Shown here: one piece after another, positions 32,579-41,578 of the stretch
How the letters are laid out: the number at the start of each line of letters is the position of its first letter
Numbering within the stretch: position 1 is the stretch's first letter
Source: Taibaiella chishuiensis
Lineage (GTDB): Bacteria; Bacteroidota; Bacteroidia; Chitinophagales; Chitinophagaceae
Direction: 5' to 3'
DNA: 64,000 nucleotides
NCBI RefSeq assembly: GCF_003014535.1
Contig: NZ_PYGD01000001.1
Location: 558,001-622,000 of the forward strand
Position numbers and translations under genes: made by a program
The notes under the pieces: model-generated
Seen by the model: the letters and a program-made list of their open reading frames with translations, nothing else
What the model was told of the DNA's origin: nothing
Database searches by the model: none

Positions 32579-32714
32579 GATTATTCGTTTTATGCTTTGT
32601 CAAACAAACTTATAACACCGGGGCAAGGTCATCCTGCCAAAATCTTTATCCGCAAGCCCTTTTTCGTTTTTTGCATAGCCATTGTGCGAAAGCGTACGAT
32701 CTGTAAATACAAAA

Positions 32715-32743
32715 AAGGACGGCTCCTCCAGGGAGCCGTCCTT
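32715..32743 (-). terminator. Terminator of the thioredoxin gene
   Basis: A 12-bp stem AAGGACGGCTCC/GGAGCCGTCCTT. The minus strand continues with T6. Confidence 0.85.
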
Positions 32744-32765
32744 GAAAAGCGTATTGCAGAGATAT

Positions 32766-33074
32766 TTATAATTTTACAGACGCAGCATATTCTATTTCCC
32801 GCTTTAGTTCTACGGGCGACATCAGGCCTGTAAAACCCCATACCTCTGCACCATCTTTAAGCATAACCATAGTAGGTACCGAGCTGATCTCGAATTCGGC
32901 CACGATCTCGGGGCTGGTGTCTATATTAATACGGTGCACGATGATCTGGCCTTTGGCCCGGTCTTCGATCATATCGATCATCGGCGACAAGGCCTTACAA
33001 GGCATACACCAGTCTGCATAAAACTGCAGCAATACCGGTTTCTCTTCCCGGCTGAAGTCTTCCAGGTAACTCAT
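32766..33074 (-). CDS. trxA: Thioredoxin
   Basis: A 102-residue protein, a single thioredoxin domain with the active site WCMPC (residues 22-26) rather than the common WCGPC, and the cis-proline segment VPTMVM. There is no signal peptide, so it is cytoplasmic. It maintains protein thiols with a thioredoxin reductase; a reductase-like flavoprotein gene lies 170 bp upstream on the same strand. Confidence 0.92.
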   Translation of the reverse strand: MSYLEDFSREEKPVLLQFYADWCMPCKALSPMIDMIEDRAKGQIIVHRINIDTSPEIVAEFEISSVPTMVMLKDGAEVWGFTGLMSPVELKREIEYAASVKL

Positions 33075-33244
33075 ATCTTCTCCTGTTTTTATGGATTATT
33101 TTTTTATCTTTTTTAAATAACAACTCTGGCACACAAGGCCTTTTCCCAGGTCCTGAAAAAAACCTGCTGCAGACTTGTAATCCACAGGCGAAAAGGCTTC
33201 CGGGTTCATAGCTACTATAGCAACCCTGTTACTGTTTACTACTT

Positions 33245-34153
33245 TTAAAAATCTTCGTCGATCATTTCTTTATTCAAAGCACTGCCGGCCATGGCTCCCG
33301 CTGCTACGGCACTGGCTACGGAGCGCATCATGGTGGTACAGTCGCCGGCCGCATAGATGCCCGCTACGGTAGTTTGTTTCATTTCGTTGCTGAACAGGTA
33401 ACCCAGTTCATCATGTTCGCAGCCCAGCGCTTCGGGTATCGTACAATGCTGGCTAAAGGGAATACGGGCAAATAGTGCATCCTGGGCATAGGTGCTGCCA
33501 TCCTGCAGGCGTACCGCCGACATATAACCATCCTTATGTTCCAGGGCCGCCAGCGCACCGGGCACTACTTCGATCTGGTGCTCCTTCAGCTTGTCCAGCT
33601 GCTCCGCACTGAATTCCGGCGTACCATCGGTAAATATACGCAGGTCTTTACTCCAGTGCTGGATAAGCATAGCCAGGTGGAAGCCCATATCGCCATTGCC
33701 CCGTATGGCGAGCCGTTTATGGCTTACTTCATATCCGTGGCAGTAGGGGCAATGTAATACCGAAATGCCCCAACACGCAGCAAAGCCATCAAGCTCAGGC
33801 ATATGATCGGTTATACCGGTTGCAAATAGTAATTTTCGTGCTATAACCTTTTTGCCACCGGCCGTCGTAGCTTCGAAGCCTTGTTCCTGTTTAACGATAC
33901 CGGTAACCGTATCGTCGAGCCAGCTTACGGTAGGGTAATGCAATACCTGTTCTTTGCCCAGGGCAGCGATAGCTGCGGGTGTTTCGCCATCGCGTGTAAG
34001 GAAGTTATGCGAATGGGGCGTTTGCCGGTTACAGGGTTTACCTGCATCTACAACCAGCACCCGGCGCAGCGAACGGCCCAGGGTCATAGCCGCGGCCAGG
34101 CCGGCATAACTGCCGCCGATAATTAATACTTCTATTGTTTCCAGATCATTCAT
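33245..34153 (-). CDS. Thioredoxin reductase-like FAD/NAD(P) oxidoreductase
   Basis: The start at 34153 (MNDLETIEVLIIGGSYAG) puts the FAD-binding GGSYAG motif directly at the N-terminus; a start 42 bp upstream would add an unrelated leader. The protein has 302 residues. Other landmarks are LLFATGITDHMP, ILHCPYCHGYE with a CPYC pair in the disulphide position, the NAD(P) motif IRGNGDMGFHLAM and IYAAGDCTTMM. It resembles the short thioredoxin reductase class, but the CPYC pair differs from canonical CATC. A -7 box and an inverted repeat precede it. Confidence 0.85.
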   Translation of the reverse strand: MNDLETIEVLIIGGSYAGLAAAMTLGRSLRRVLVVDAGKPCNRQTPHSHNFLTRDGETPAAIAALGKEQVLHYPTVSWLDDTVTGIVKQEQGFEATTAGGKKVIARKLLFATGITDHMPELDGFAACWGISVLHCPYCHGYEVSHKRLAIRGNGDMGFHLAMLIQHWSKDLRIFTDGTPEFSAEQLDKLKEHQIEVVPGALAALEHKDGYMSAVRLQDGSTYAQDALFARIPFSQHCTIPEALGCEHDELGYLFSNEMKQTTVAGIYAAGDCTTMMRSVASAVAAGAMAGSALNKEMIDEDF

Positions 34154-34191
34154 AGCTTGATTTTTTAAATAGGCAAGGCGCCTGAACAGCA

Positions 34192-34200
34192 GCAAAGCTA
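34192..34200 (-). promoter_or_regulatory. -7 box of the flavoprotein gene
   Basis: TAGCTTTGC on the minus strand, a perfect TAnnTTTGY match about 40 bp from the ATG at 34153. Confidence 0.6.
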
Positions 34201-34213
34201 AGCAAAATTATTA

Positions 34214-34234
34214 AAATGCAACTTTGTTGCATTT
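34214..34234. promoter_or_regulatory. Inverted repeat (8-5-8), candidate operator of the flavoprotein gene
   Basis: AAATGCAA-CTTTG-TTGCATTT, 8-bp perfect arms, 13 bp upstream of the -7 box and so over the -33 region. It could bind a MarR/HxlR-type redox regulator, none of which is encoded in this window. Confidence 0.55.
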
Positions 34235-34336
34235 GGTTTTTATCTTTTATAACGAAAAAAGAAATTATATTTAAGGTTAAGCACGATTTCAACATGCTGA
34301 TCCGGACCGTTAAACCGCGGTTTAATTTTCACTACC

Positions 34337-35320
34337 ATGAAACAACTCTTATTCCTGCTGCTGCTATCGGGATTCCCAGCCTATAGCCAGGACAACATTG
34401 CCGGTATTAAACCGGGACAAAAATTAGCGGTACTTAATGACAGGGCCAGTTTCCTGTTCCCGGCAGGGGCAACCAATACAGCCCGCCAGGCCGATATCAT
34501 GTCTGCCGCTCCTAATGCGGAACGAGAAACCCGCATCATTACCGACTTCGGCAACAAAAGACTGGTGTTCTTTGCAGAAGAACTATATGCGCGGGCCGGC
34601 GATAACCTCGCTGCCGGTTTGCGGGCCAACCTCGCTAAAAAATATACCGTTACCGAAAATAAACGGCCCGATGGCCTGGTTACCGTACTTTGCAGGCCTT
34701 TAGCCTACGATTCTACACAAAACGCGATACTGATCTATAGCCTTATCGTAAAAACACCGGATAACCTGGTTTTCCGTATGAATGCCTATATCAATCCCAT
34801 GGCATTTGCCGACCGGGCTGCATTTCAACAGCTATCGGAACGCGTATTCAACAGCCTGGAAAAAGGTAAAAGAAAGCTAAATACAACAGCACGGAAAGAG
34901 AACATCGCTATATTAGGCGGACAGAAAAAATGCACGGTACAATTGCCTGAAGGATATATCGTAAGCCGGGATGCACAGTACGATTTCGAGGTATTGCGCT
35001 TCCGGAAGATCAGGGACTATTTCGATACCGGTTGGCAAAGCCTGACGGTTTACCTGGGTCACCATCCTTCCGCCTTTTTCCCGAATTATTCCTTTTCGGA
35101 AAACCAGCAGGAAAAAGCTGCGGGACCCTTCCTGGGTAAGGACCGCAACTGGATGTTGTTTAAAAACGAACAGGAGCCGGTATTCGTCAAGGAACAGCAA
35201 TTCCCGGCCGATGACCTGGAAAAACAGCTCGTGATCCATATCGGCATAGCTGCCGACCAGGTGAAAACCATAGAGGAGCTCAGCGGTATCGTAGCAACAA
35301 TTAAATTTGCAGATCAGTAA
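34337..35320 (+). CDS. Exported protein, unknown function
   Basis: A 327-residue protein. A signal peptide (KQLLFLLLLSGFPAYS-QD) is followed by about 160 residues containing AGIKPGQKLAVLNDRASFLFP and then a second similar half (KCTVQLPEGYIVSRDAQYDFEVLRFRKI). No family is recognised. It lies 18 bp upstream of the metallo-beta-lactamase gene and is probably in the same transcript. Confidence 0.65.
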   Translation: MKQLLFLLLLSGFPAYSQDNIAGIKPGQKLAVLNDRASFLFPAGATNTARQADIMSAAPNAERETRIITDFGNKRLVFFAEELYARAGDNLAAGLRANLAKKYTVTENKRPDGLVTVLCRPLAYDSTQNAILIYSLIVKTPDNLVFRMNAYINPMAFADRAAFQQLSERVFNSLEKGKRKLNTTARKENIAILGGQKKCTVQLPEGYIVSRDAQYDFEVLRFRKIRDYFDTGWQSLTVYLGHHPSAFFPNYSFSENQQEKAAGPFLGKDRNWMLFKNEQEPVFVKEQQFPADDLEKQLVIHIGIAADQVKTIEELSGIVATIKFADQ

Positions 35321-35338
35321 AAACAAAGGACTTATTAT

Positions 35339-36100
35339 ATGCCCACGAGGATGATAAAAACAATGGCCTTATTGCTCGGTATAAGCGCCACTACCCTGGC
35401 TTCGGCTACAGAAAACAAGCCGGCCCTGGAGATCAAACAGCTTACCGGCGATTTCTACATCTTTACCACCTACCAGGTTTATAACAACCAACCCGTGCCT
35501 GCCAATGGTATGTATGTGGTTACGGATAAAGGTGTGGTGATGCTCGACGGCGCCTGGGATCCTACGCAGAACCAACCCCTGCTTGATAGTATCGAAGCCC
35601 GCCACCATAAAAAAGTGGTGCTGGAAATAGGTACGCACTACCACAGCGATCGCAGCGGCGCTTTCGACTTTTTGCGGAAAAAAGGGGTGAAAACTTATTC
35701 CTCGCTGAAGACACTCGAATTGTGCAAAGAATTTAAAGAACACGAGGCGGAATTCTATTTTACAAAAGATACCACCTTTCATGTGGGCAAATTGGAATTT
35801 GAAACCTATTACGCAGGTCCCGGGCATACCAAGGACAATATCGTGATCTGGTTTCCAAAAGCCAAAGTGCTCTACGGCGGATGCCTGATTAAAAGCGCCG
35901 ATGCTACAGACCTGGGCAATGTACAGGATGCCAACCTGAAGCAATGGCCCGAAACGCTGAAAAAACTACAGCAACGCTTTCCCGAACCGGCTTATATCAT
36001 ACCCGGCCACGGCGACTGGAGCAGCCGCAGGGCCTTGATCCATACGCTGGAATTGCTGCAGCGCGATAAAAGGAACAGGAACGAAACAGGAAAAAAATAA
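35339..36100 (+). CDS. Subclass B1 metallo-beta-lactamase (BlaB/IND-like)
   Basis: A 253-residue protein. A signal peptide (MALLLGISATTLAS-AT) is followed by a metallo-beta-lactamase domain. Zinc ligands are visible: GTHYHSDRSG (HxHxD), GPGHTKDN (third His), LYGGCLIKS (Cys of the second zinc site) and IPGHGDW (final His). A Cys in GGC with HxHxD defines subclass B1, the type of Flavobacteriia chromosomal enzymes. Hydrolysis of carbapenems and other beta-lactams is expected but unproven. It is likely a resident chromosomal gene, since nothing mobile surrounds it. Confidence 0.88.
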   Translation: MPTRMIKTMALLLGISATTLASATENKPALEIKQLTGDFYIFTTYQVYNNQPVPANGMYVVTDKGVVMLDGAWDPTQNQPLLDSIEARHHKKVVLEIGTHYHSDRSGAFDFLRKKGVKTYSSLKTLELCKEFKEHEAEFYFTKDTTFHVGKLEFETYYAGPGHTKDNIVIWFPKAKVLYGGCLIKSADATDLGNVQDANLKQWPETLKKLQQRFPEPAYIIPGHGDWSSRRALIHTLELLQRDKRNRNETGKK

Positions 36101-36105
36101 TATTT

Positions 36106-36636
36106 ATGCTCTCCGTACGCGAACTCGAACTCCGCGATATACCCGCTATTACCGATTACTGGCTGTTATCCGACAAAGCACACCTGGAGCGAATGGGCGT
36201 AAACGTAGAAAAAATGCTGAGCCGGGAAAAATGGGAAAAAATGCTCTCCGAACAATTGCGCCAGGATTATACCAAAAAGAGTTCCTATTGTATGATCTGG
36301 GAACTGGATGGAAAAGCCATCGGCCACAGCAACGTGAATATGATCGTATACGGCGACAAGGCCTATATGCATCTCCATATCTGGGATCAAACACTCCGCT
36401 TACAGGGCAGGGGGCTCGAACTGGTAAAAATGAGCCTGCCGTATTTTTTTAAAAACCTGGAGCTGAAAGAGATCTATTGCGAACCCAATGCCTTGAACGA
36501 GGCGCCCAATAAGACTTTGGAGCGGGTTGGCTTTACCCTGGTAAAAGAATATACAACCAAACCCGGCTACTTGAGCGACGAACAGCCGGTAAAGCTCTGG
36601 CGGCTCGGTTTGGCCGAATTCAATGAATTATATTAA
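36106..36636 (+). CDS. GNAT family acetyltransferase (RimJ/RimL-like)
   Basis: A 176-residue GNAT domain. ELRDIPAITDYW is the start of the fold, DGKAIGHSNVNMI and the AcCoA region QGRGLELVKMSLPYFF (R/QxxGxG/A-type) follow, and CEPNALNEAPNKTLERVGF is the hallmark of the RimJ/RimL group. The substrate is unknown. It follows the metallo-beta-lactamase gene by 5 bp, apparently in the same operon. Confidence 0.82.
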   Translation: MLSVRELELRDIPAITDYWLLSDKAHLERMGVNVEKMLSREKWEKMLSEQLRQDYTKKSSYCMIWELDGKAIGHSNVNMIVYGDKAYMHLHIWDQTLRLQGRGLELVKMSLPYFFKNLELKEIYCEPNALNEAPNKTLERVGFTLVKEYTTKPGYLSDEQPVKLWRLGLAEFNELY

Positions 36637-36666
36637 TATATAATTTTATTTAATATAATAAATTTA

Positions 36667-36957
36667 CTACCCGATATCGGCCTGCACACATACCCAGAGC
36701 AACAAACCGGAGCTGAGCAGGGTAATACCGGTATACACCAGGAAAAGGGTTAGAAAGGAACGGAGATTCTTGCGGGCATGAATAAAAGCCAGCACAGCAT
36801 TTATCGATAAAAACGATAAAATAAGTACCGTTTTACTGTAATTATGGCAAAGGTCGGCTATCAGGAACACCAGGGGGATAATGAAAAAAATACCCCAAAA
36901 AGCACCGATTATCGCTATTTTTTGCTGTTTTACTATCGTTTTTGCCCTATAAATCAT
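36667..36957 (-). CDS. Small membrane protein, unknown function
   Basis: A 96-residue protein with three hydrophobic segments (IAIIGAFWGIFFIIPLVFLIA, VLILSFLSINAVLAFIHA and TLFLVYTGITLLSSGLLLW) and a basic N-terminus. No homologue is recognised. The local base composition is AT-rich. Confidence 0.55.
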   Translation of the reverse strand: MIYRAKTIVKQQKIAIIGAFWGIFFIIPLVFLIADLCHNYSKTVLILSFLSINAVLAFIHARKNLRSFLTLFLVYTGITLLSSGLLLWVCVQADIG

Positions 36958-37476
36958 CTATTTTCAGTTGTTTCGGTTAAAATGCTTCCCTCTTGATTAA
37001 CTGCTAAACAGGCCTTTTTAGTATATTACTTTCTATTTTCTTTGAAAGGGAAATACAAAAACCGGCTATTTTCCAACTACATTTTAGCAAGTTTTTTTGT
37101 AAAAGAAAAATAAGATGAAAACAAGTGGAACCCGATGCTTTTCATTAGTCAAAAAAGTTCATTTTTTTGAGCCGATTTTCAATCATTCATAGCTCTGCTT
37201 TCCAAACGAATTCCAACTTTTTTAAAAGGCTCCTATTTGTTTTTCAGGCATAATGGCACCCTTTTGTGGAAGTAAGAAAAACACAGGGATAACCTGGAAT
37301 TGCAGGATGGCTTAATTTAAAAAATTGGAGAGATTAAAAAATCGCAGTTTCTATAAAACCCTTTTTTTATTTTGAACAGGGCAGTAGTCCCGGCTTTTGG
37401 TAAAACAGCTGGTGTTCCGTTTTTCGATTTCCAGGAAAATCACATTTCTGGAAAAATAGAATTTTCAGAATCTCAT
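36958..37476. other. Non-coding, AT-rich gap
   Basis: About 520 bp between a small membrane protein gene and the mnmG terminator. I see many homopolymer A/T runs and stop codons in all frames, with no convincing gene, repeat or RNA structure. Confidence 0.6.
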
Positions 37477-37515
37477 AAAAAAGCCGTAGTGCAAAAATGC
37501 AACTACGGCTTTTTT
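37477..37515. terminator. Terminator of mnmG (symmetrical)
   Basis: A 14-bp perfect stem AAAAAAGCCGTAGT/ACTACGGCTTTTTT. Both strands end in T6. It lies 17 bp past the mnmG stop codon. Confidence 0.9.
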
Positions 37516-37532
37516 AAAAATATATTTTTTTC

Positions 37533-39401
37533 CTACCTGCCCATATAGACCAGGAGAATTTGCACATCGCTCGGGTTAACGCCCGAAATCCGGCTGGCCT
37601 GTCCTAAAGTGTGCGGACGGATGCGGGTCAGTTTCTGCCGGGCTTCGGTACTGAGTGCCTGCAGTTTTTCATAATTAAAATTATCCGGAATTTTAAGATC
37701 TTCCATGGCACTCATTTTTTGTACCATTTCTTTTTCCTTTTCGATATAGGTATCGTACTTGATCTGGATCTCAACCTGCTCTAAATCCTCCTTTTTAAAG
37801 CCGCCCAGTTTTTCCTGTAGTGAGGGCAGGGCCAGGATCATTTCTTCCAGCGTAATGTCGGGTCTTAAGAGCAATTTTTGCACTTTTTGACGCTCTTTTA
37901 TGGTCGAAATGCCCTTATTTTCTAAAAATGTATTGATTTCAGCAGGCTCTACCGGTAATTCGGCCAAAAGTTTCTTCAAACCGGTAACAGCTTCTTTTTT
38001 CTGGTTCAGCCGCTGCATCCTTTCTTCAGAAGCAAGACCCATACCATAACTGATTTCTGTAAGCCGGAGATCGGCATTATCCTGGCGCATCAAAGTCCGG
38101 AATTCGGCGCGACTGGTAAACATCCGGTAGGGTTCGTCGGTACCTTTATTGATCAGGTCGTCGATCAGTACGCCGATATAGGCATCATTTCTTTTGAGTA
38201 CAAATGGATCTTTACCCTGTACGTTCTGGTGTGCATTGATACCAGCGATCAATCCCTGGCAGGCAGCCTCTTCATAACCTGTAGTTCCGTTGATCTGTCC
38301 GGCGAAGAAAAGATTTTTGATCAGTTTAGTTTCGAGCGTAAACTGCAATTGGGTTGGTGGAAAATAGTCGTATTCGATCGCATAACCCGGACGGAAAAAC
38401 TTACAGTTTTCGAAACCCGGCACCAGGCGCAGGGCATTGTACTGTACCTCTTCGGGCAGGGAAGTGCTAAAACCATTCACATAAATCTCTACCGTATTCC
38501 AACCTTCGGGTTCTACAAATAACTGGTGACGGTCTTTATCTGCAAAACGGTTGATCTTATCTTCGATACTCGGGCAATACCTTGGACCACTACCTTGTAT
38601 CCGGCCCTGGTACATGGGCGACTTATCGAATCCGGTGCGCAACATATCGTGCACCTGCTCGGAGGTATAAGTAATCCAGCAATGACGTTGTTCCTTTGGT
38701 TGTATCCGGTTTACATCAGCATAAGAGAAACCGACAATCTCTTCATCTCCATCCTGGATCTCCATTTTAGAATAATCGAGGCTTCTGCCATCTATACGGG
38801 GTGGGGTGCCGGTCTTCAAACGGTCGCTTTCAAAGCCATGTTCAACCAATTGTTCGGTAATACCGGTCGCTCCTTTTTCGCCCATACGGCCTCCGCCAAA
38901 CTGTTTTTCGCCCACGTGGATCACGCCATTCAGGAAGGTACCATTGGTCAGTACTACAGCTTTTGCCCTTATTTCCTGGCCCATACCGGTTACTATTCCT
39001 TCTATTGTTCCACGTGAAACAATCAGTCCTTTAACCATATCCTGCCAGAAATCCAGGTTAGGCGTTTGCTCCAGCATCTCTCGCCAGGTAGTAGCGAACA
39101 CCATACGGTCGTTTTGGGTACGCGGGCTCCACATGGCAGGTCCTTTACTCTTATTGAGCATACGGAACTGGATCATGCTTTTATCGCTTACGATACCACT
39201 GTAGCCGCCCATGGCATCGATTTCTCTTACAATCTGGCCCTTACCGATACCACCCATAGCCGGGTTACAGCTCATCTGGGCGATGGTCTGCATATTCATC
39301 GTAACCAATAATACTTTACTACCCATATTCGCAGCAGCGGCAGCAGCTTCGCAACCTGCATGCCCGGCGCCTACAACAATTACATCATATTCAGGAAACA
39401 T
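37533..39401 (-). CDS. mnmG: MnmG (GidA), tRNA uridine-34 5-carboxymethylaminomethyl modification enzyme
   Basis: The start at 39401 (MFPEYDVIVVGAGHAGCEAA) gives 622 residues, the normal MnmG size. A longer frame to 39500 is rejected because it precedes the FAD-binding motif with unrelated sequence. Landmarks are GAGHAGCEAA, MGGIGKGQIVREIDAMGG, CPSIEDKI and the C-terminal helical domain that binds MnmE (SGVNPSDVQILLVYMGR). With MnmE it modifies wobble uridine of tRNA. mnmG usually lies near the origin in bacteria. The 5' part contains a parS site. Confidence 0.97.
   Translation of the reverse strand: MFPEYDVIVVGAGHAGCEAAAAAANMGSKVLLVTMNMQTIAQMSCNPAMGGIGKGQIVREIDAMGGYSGIVSDKSMIQFRMLNKSKGPAMWSPRTQNDRMVFATTWREMLEQTPNLDFWQDMVKGLIVSRGTIEGIVTGMGQEIRAKAVVLTNGTFLNGVIHVGEKQFGGGRMGEKGATGITEQLVEHGFESDRLKTGTPPRIDGRSLDYSKMEIQDGDEEIVGFSYADVNRIQPKEQRHCWITYTSEQVHDMLRTGFDKSPMYQGRIQGSGPRYCPSIEDKINRFADKDRHQLFVEPEGWNTVEIYVNGFSTSLPEEVQYNALRLVPGFENCKFFRPGYAIEYDYFPPTQLQFTLETKLIKNLFFAGQINGTTGYEEAACQGLIAGINAHQNVQGKDPFVLKRNDAYIGVLIDDLINKGTDEPYRMFTSRAEFRTLMRQDNADLRLTEISYGMGLASEERMQRLNQKKEAVTGLKKLLAELPVEPAEINTFLENKGISTIKERQKVQKLLLRPDITLEEMILALPSLQEKLGGFKKEDLEQVEIQIKYDTYIEKEKEMVQKMSAMEDLKIPDNFNYEKLQALSTEARQKLTRIRPHTLGQASRISGVNPSDVQILLVYMGR
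39006..39021. promoter_or_regulatory. parS site inside the mnmG coding sequence
   Basis: TGTTCCACGTGAAACA, a perfect match to the ParB-binding consensus, in the codons for VSRGT of MnmG. Confidence 0.85.
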
Positions 39402-39531
39402 CTTTATTCGCTTATGTATTATGAAGAAGGGCACAAAGGTACAAAAGAAAAAGGATAGGGCAGGGCCGGCTATGGACCTATAGCCGTACACTGGAGGCAC
39501 AATTTAACGATACGTACAGCGTTATAAAGCC

Positions 39532-40203
39532 ATGAAAACCCTAAGCATCCTAATCAAAACAGCAGGCCTTTTCCCGCTCCTCCTCTTCACCGGGACCATC
39601 CATGCACAATCCTCGTTAGCCTGTTACTCTTCTGCACCCAAAAAGATTGATTGGTCCATTGGATTCCGCACCGGTATAAGCCGGGAATACGACCACACCT
39701 ATAGTATTGACGACCTGCCTAACAAATACCTAAGCTGGAACCAACAGGTATTTATACAAAACCATTTAAGTAAAAACCTCGTACTGGAATTCCAAACCAC
39801 GCATCAGAACTATAGCAACGACTATATCCATAACGTAAGCAGCCCGGATAAAAAGTACAGTATGGCGCTTAGAAAGAGCCACCGCTTACACAACAACATC
39901 TTGCTTAGCTACTATATGTATACCGATACGGAAGAAAAGATACGACTGGGTCTTGGGGTGGGAATGGGTGTACTAACAAGTTTTGATAAGACAATGGAAC
40001 ACTACACCCTTAATACCGGGGAGGCAAAAGAGGTAAATCATGCCGCCATTTTGGTCAGTGCACCCAATCTCATCATAGCCATGACCAGTATCTGCCAACT
40101 CAAAAAGGACATCTACAGCACTGTACAATTCAATTATTCCAACAACCCCAATATTACCCTCGAACATCTTACCGTAAACATCGGTCTGGAATACTGGTTC
40201 TAA
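39532..40203 (+). CDS. Exported protein, unknown; paralogue of the gene at 40620
   Basis: A 223-residue protein. A signal peptide (LIKTAGLFPLLLFTGTIHA-QS) leads to an AQSSLACYSSAPKK mature start. The rest (WSIGFRTGISREYDHTYSID..., LEYWF at the end) looks like a small outer-membrane beta-barrel with alternating strands. Its 5' leader (AGCGTTATA-ATGAAAACC spacing) is nearly the same as that of the paralogue at 40620. The two arose by tandem duplication together with part of mnmG. Confidence 0.7.
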   Translation: MKTLSILIKTAGLFPLLLFTGTIHAQSSLACYSSAPKKIDWSIGFRTGISREYDHTYSIDDLPNKYLSWNQQVFIQNHLSKNLVLEFQTTHQNYSNDYIHNVSSPDKKYSMALRKSHRLHNNILLSYYMYTDTEEKIRLGLGVGMGVLTSFDKTMEHYTLNTGEAKEVNHAAILVSAPNLIIAMTSICQLKKDIYSTVQFNYSNNPNITLEHLTVNIGLEYWF

Positions 40204-40245
40204 GCGCCAGGGTGTAGCGCCTACCCCGCTACGCAGAACAAAGAA

Positions 40246-40261
40246 CGTTTCACGTGAAACA
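40246..40261. promoter_or_regulatory. parS site
   Basis: CGTTTCACGTGAAACA, one mismatch (first base) to the parS consensus, 43 bp past the first paralogue. Confidence 0.8.
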
Positions 40262-40350
40262 TCACTCCATAGCGTTACAACAAAGGAGTAATACGCCCCA
40301 AAACACACACCATCTCAAGTTTAAAGAAAGACAAACACACTTCTACCCTG

Positions 40351-40560
40351 GCATAAGTTTGTGCCAGCATCGCGCCAGGGGTAGCAACAAACACTACACA
40401 GTCATTTTGGGTACATATCCAGATCCTTTGCTCGTATTGAGGACCCGGAACTGGGAGGTTCTTCTATCACTTACAACACCGTTGCAACCATCCATAACAC
40501 CAATTTCCATAACAATCCGACCCCAGACAGTACCTGCCATAGCGATAGTTAATACGCTCA
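40351..40560 (-). pseudogene. Decayed fragment of mnmG
   Basis: This stretch aligns, in the same orientation, with mnmG at about 39062-39270. Shared runs include TTTTGGGTAC, CGGAACTGG and CCAGCATC, at roughly two-thirds identity with indels. It contains stop codons and cannot encode a working protein. It lies between parS (40246) and the second paralogue, just as intact mnmG lies between parS (39006) and the first paralogue. Confidence 0.75.
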
Positions 40561-40619
40561 AGCAACACAGAACCCCGTAAATACAAGCAATTAAATAATA
40601 CCCCTAGCGTTATACAGGC

Positions 40620-41294
40620 ATGAAAACCTATCCCCTCACCATACTATCTGGTGTATTAATAAGCTTATCTACACTATACACCTCTCCCGGCAACGCGCAA
40701 TCCTCGCTGGCCTGCTATTCATCCCAACCCAAAAACCTGACCTGGGCTATAGGTATACGCACAGGTATAGCCGCGGAGTACGACCGCAGTTATTCGACCA
40801 ACAATGAAAGCAGGCGACTGGATCAGAGTCAGCAAGTCTTCTTACAAAGCTACCTTAGCAAGCACTTTGTATTGGAATTGCATAGCCTACGTCAAACTTC
40901 AACGAAGGACAACCGCTCCTTTATAAGCCAGCCCGGACGGCATTATAGTCTGGCTACACGTAAAAGCCAGCATCTCCATAACAATATATCACTCAATTAC
41001 CTGTTACCAGCATTTAACGAACGGGTCCAATTCGGGATGGGATTAGGTGCAGGCTTCCTGGCCAGCTTCGATCAGGTGCGGGAGATCTATACTACAACCG
41101 CATCCACCGAACCTATTGAGAACCATTCAAACGCTTTCCATGCAGATGCACCCAACCTAATATTCAACATCAGCAGCAATTTTAAAATCAATCGTAACCT
41201 ATTCGCTAGCGCCCAGGCGCTCTATTCAAACAATCCTACTACAGAACTGGAGCATATTACTTTTAATATTGGGGTAGGATACTACTTCTATTAA
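40620..41294 (+). CDS. Exported protein, unknown; paralogue of the gene at 39532
   Basis: A 224-residue protein with a signal peptide and the mature start AQSSLACYSSQPKN. It shares the IGIRTGIAAEYDRSYS segment, the LHNNISLNYLL region, the LFASAQALYSNNP segment and the closing IGVGYYFY with its neighbour, and both probably form small outer-membrane barrels. It is clearly diverged, so the duplication is old. Confidence 0.7.
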   Translation: MKTYPLTILSGVLISLSTLYTSPGNAQSSLACYSSQPKNLTWAIGIRTGIAAEYDRSYSTNNESRRLDQSQQVFLQSYLSKHFVLELHSLRQTSTKDNRSFISQPGRHYSLATRKSQHLHNNISLNYLLPAFNERVQFGMGLGAGFLASFDQVREIYTTTASTEPIENHSNAFHADAPNLIFNISSNFKINRNLFASAQALYSNNPTTELEHITFNIGVGYYFY

Positions 41295-41354
41295 AGCAAT
41301 ACCATAAATAAGAAACACCGTAAGAGATACCTAATCACACTAAATCATCCTGGA

Positions 41355-41370
41355 TGTTCCACGTGAAACA
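41355..41370. promoter_or_regulatory. parS site
   Basis: TGTTCCACGTGAAACA, a perfect match. Confidence 0.88.
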
Positions 41371-41416
41371 TATTCCAAGTGTGGTTAACAAAGATCAAAA
41401 CAGATGCGATCAAGAA

Positions 41417-41432
41417 TGTTCCACGTGAAACA
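41417..41432. promoter_or_regulatory. parS site
   Basis: TGTTCCACGTGAAACA, a perfect match. Confidence 0.88.
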
Positions 41433-41562
41433 TCTCCACAAATAACACATCAAGCAGCAACCCAACTCCTAATCAAATCTTCAAAGCAGAAGAAGCAACC
41501 TACTGGACCATCGAAACTATCCGGAGCTCAAACCGGTATAGTCGGCATATATAAAAGGAGTA

Positions 41563-41578
41563 AGTTCCACGTGGAACA
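41563..41578. promoter_or_regulatory. parS site
   Basis: AGTTCCACGTGGAACA: the core is fully palindromic and only the outermost base differs from the consensus. Confidence 0.82.

Noticed and set aside
40229-40240. A possible sixth copy of the island operator (CTACGCAG half-site)
   Set aside because: Only one half-site is present, without the second arm at 5-bp spacing.
40254-40580. A 108-codon plus-strand open frame
   Set aside because: It reads the antisense strand of the decayed mnmG segment and has no independent support.
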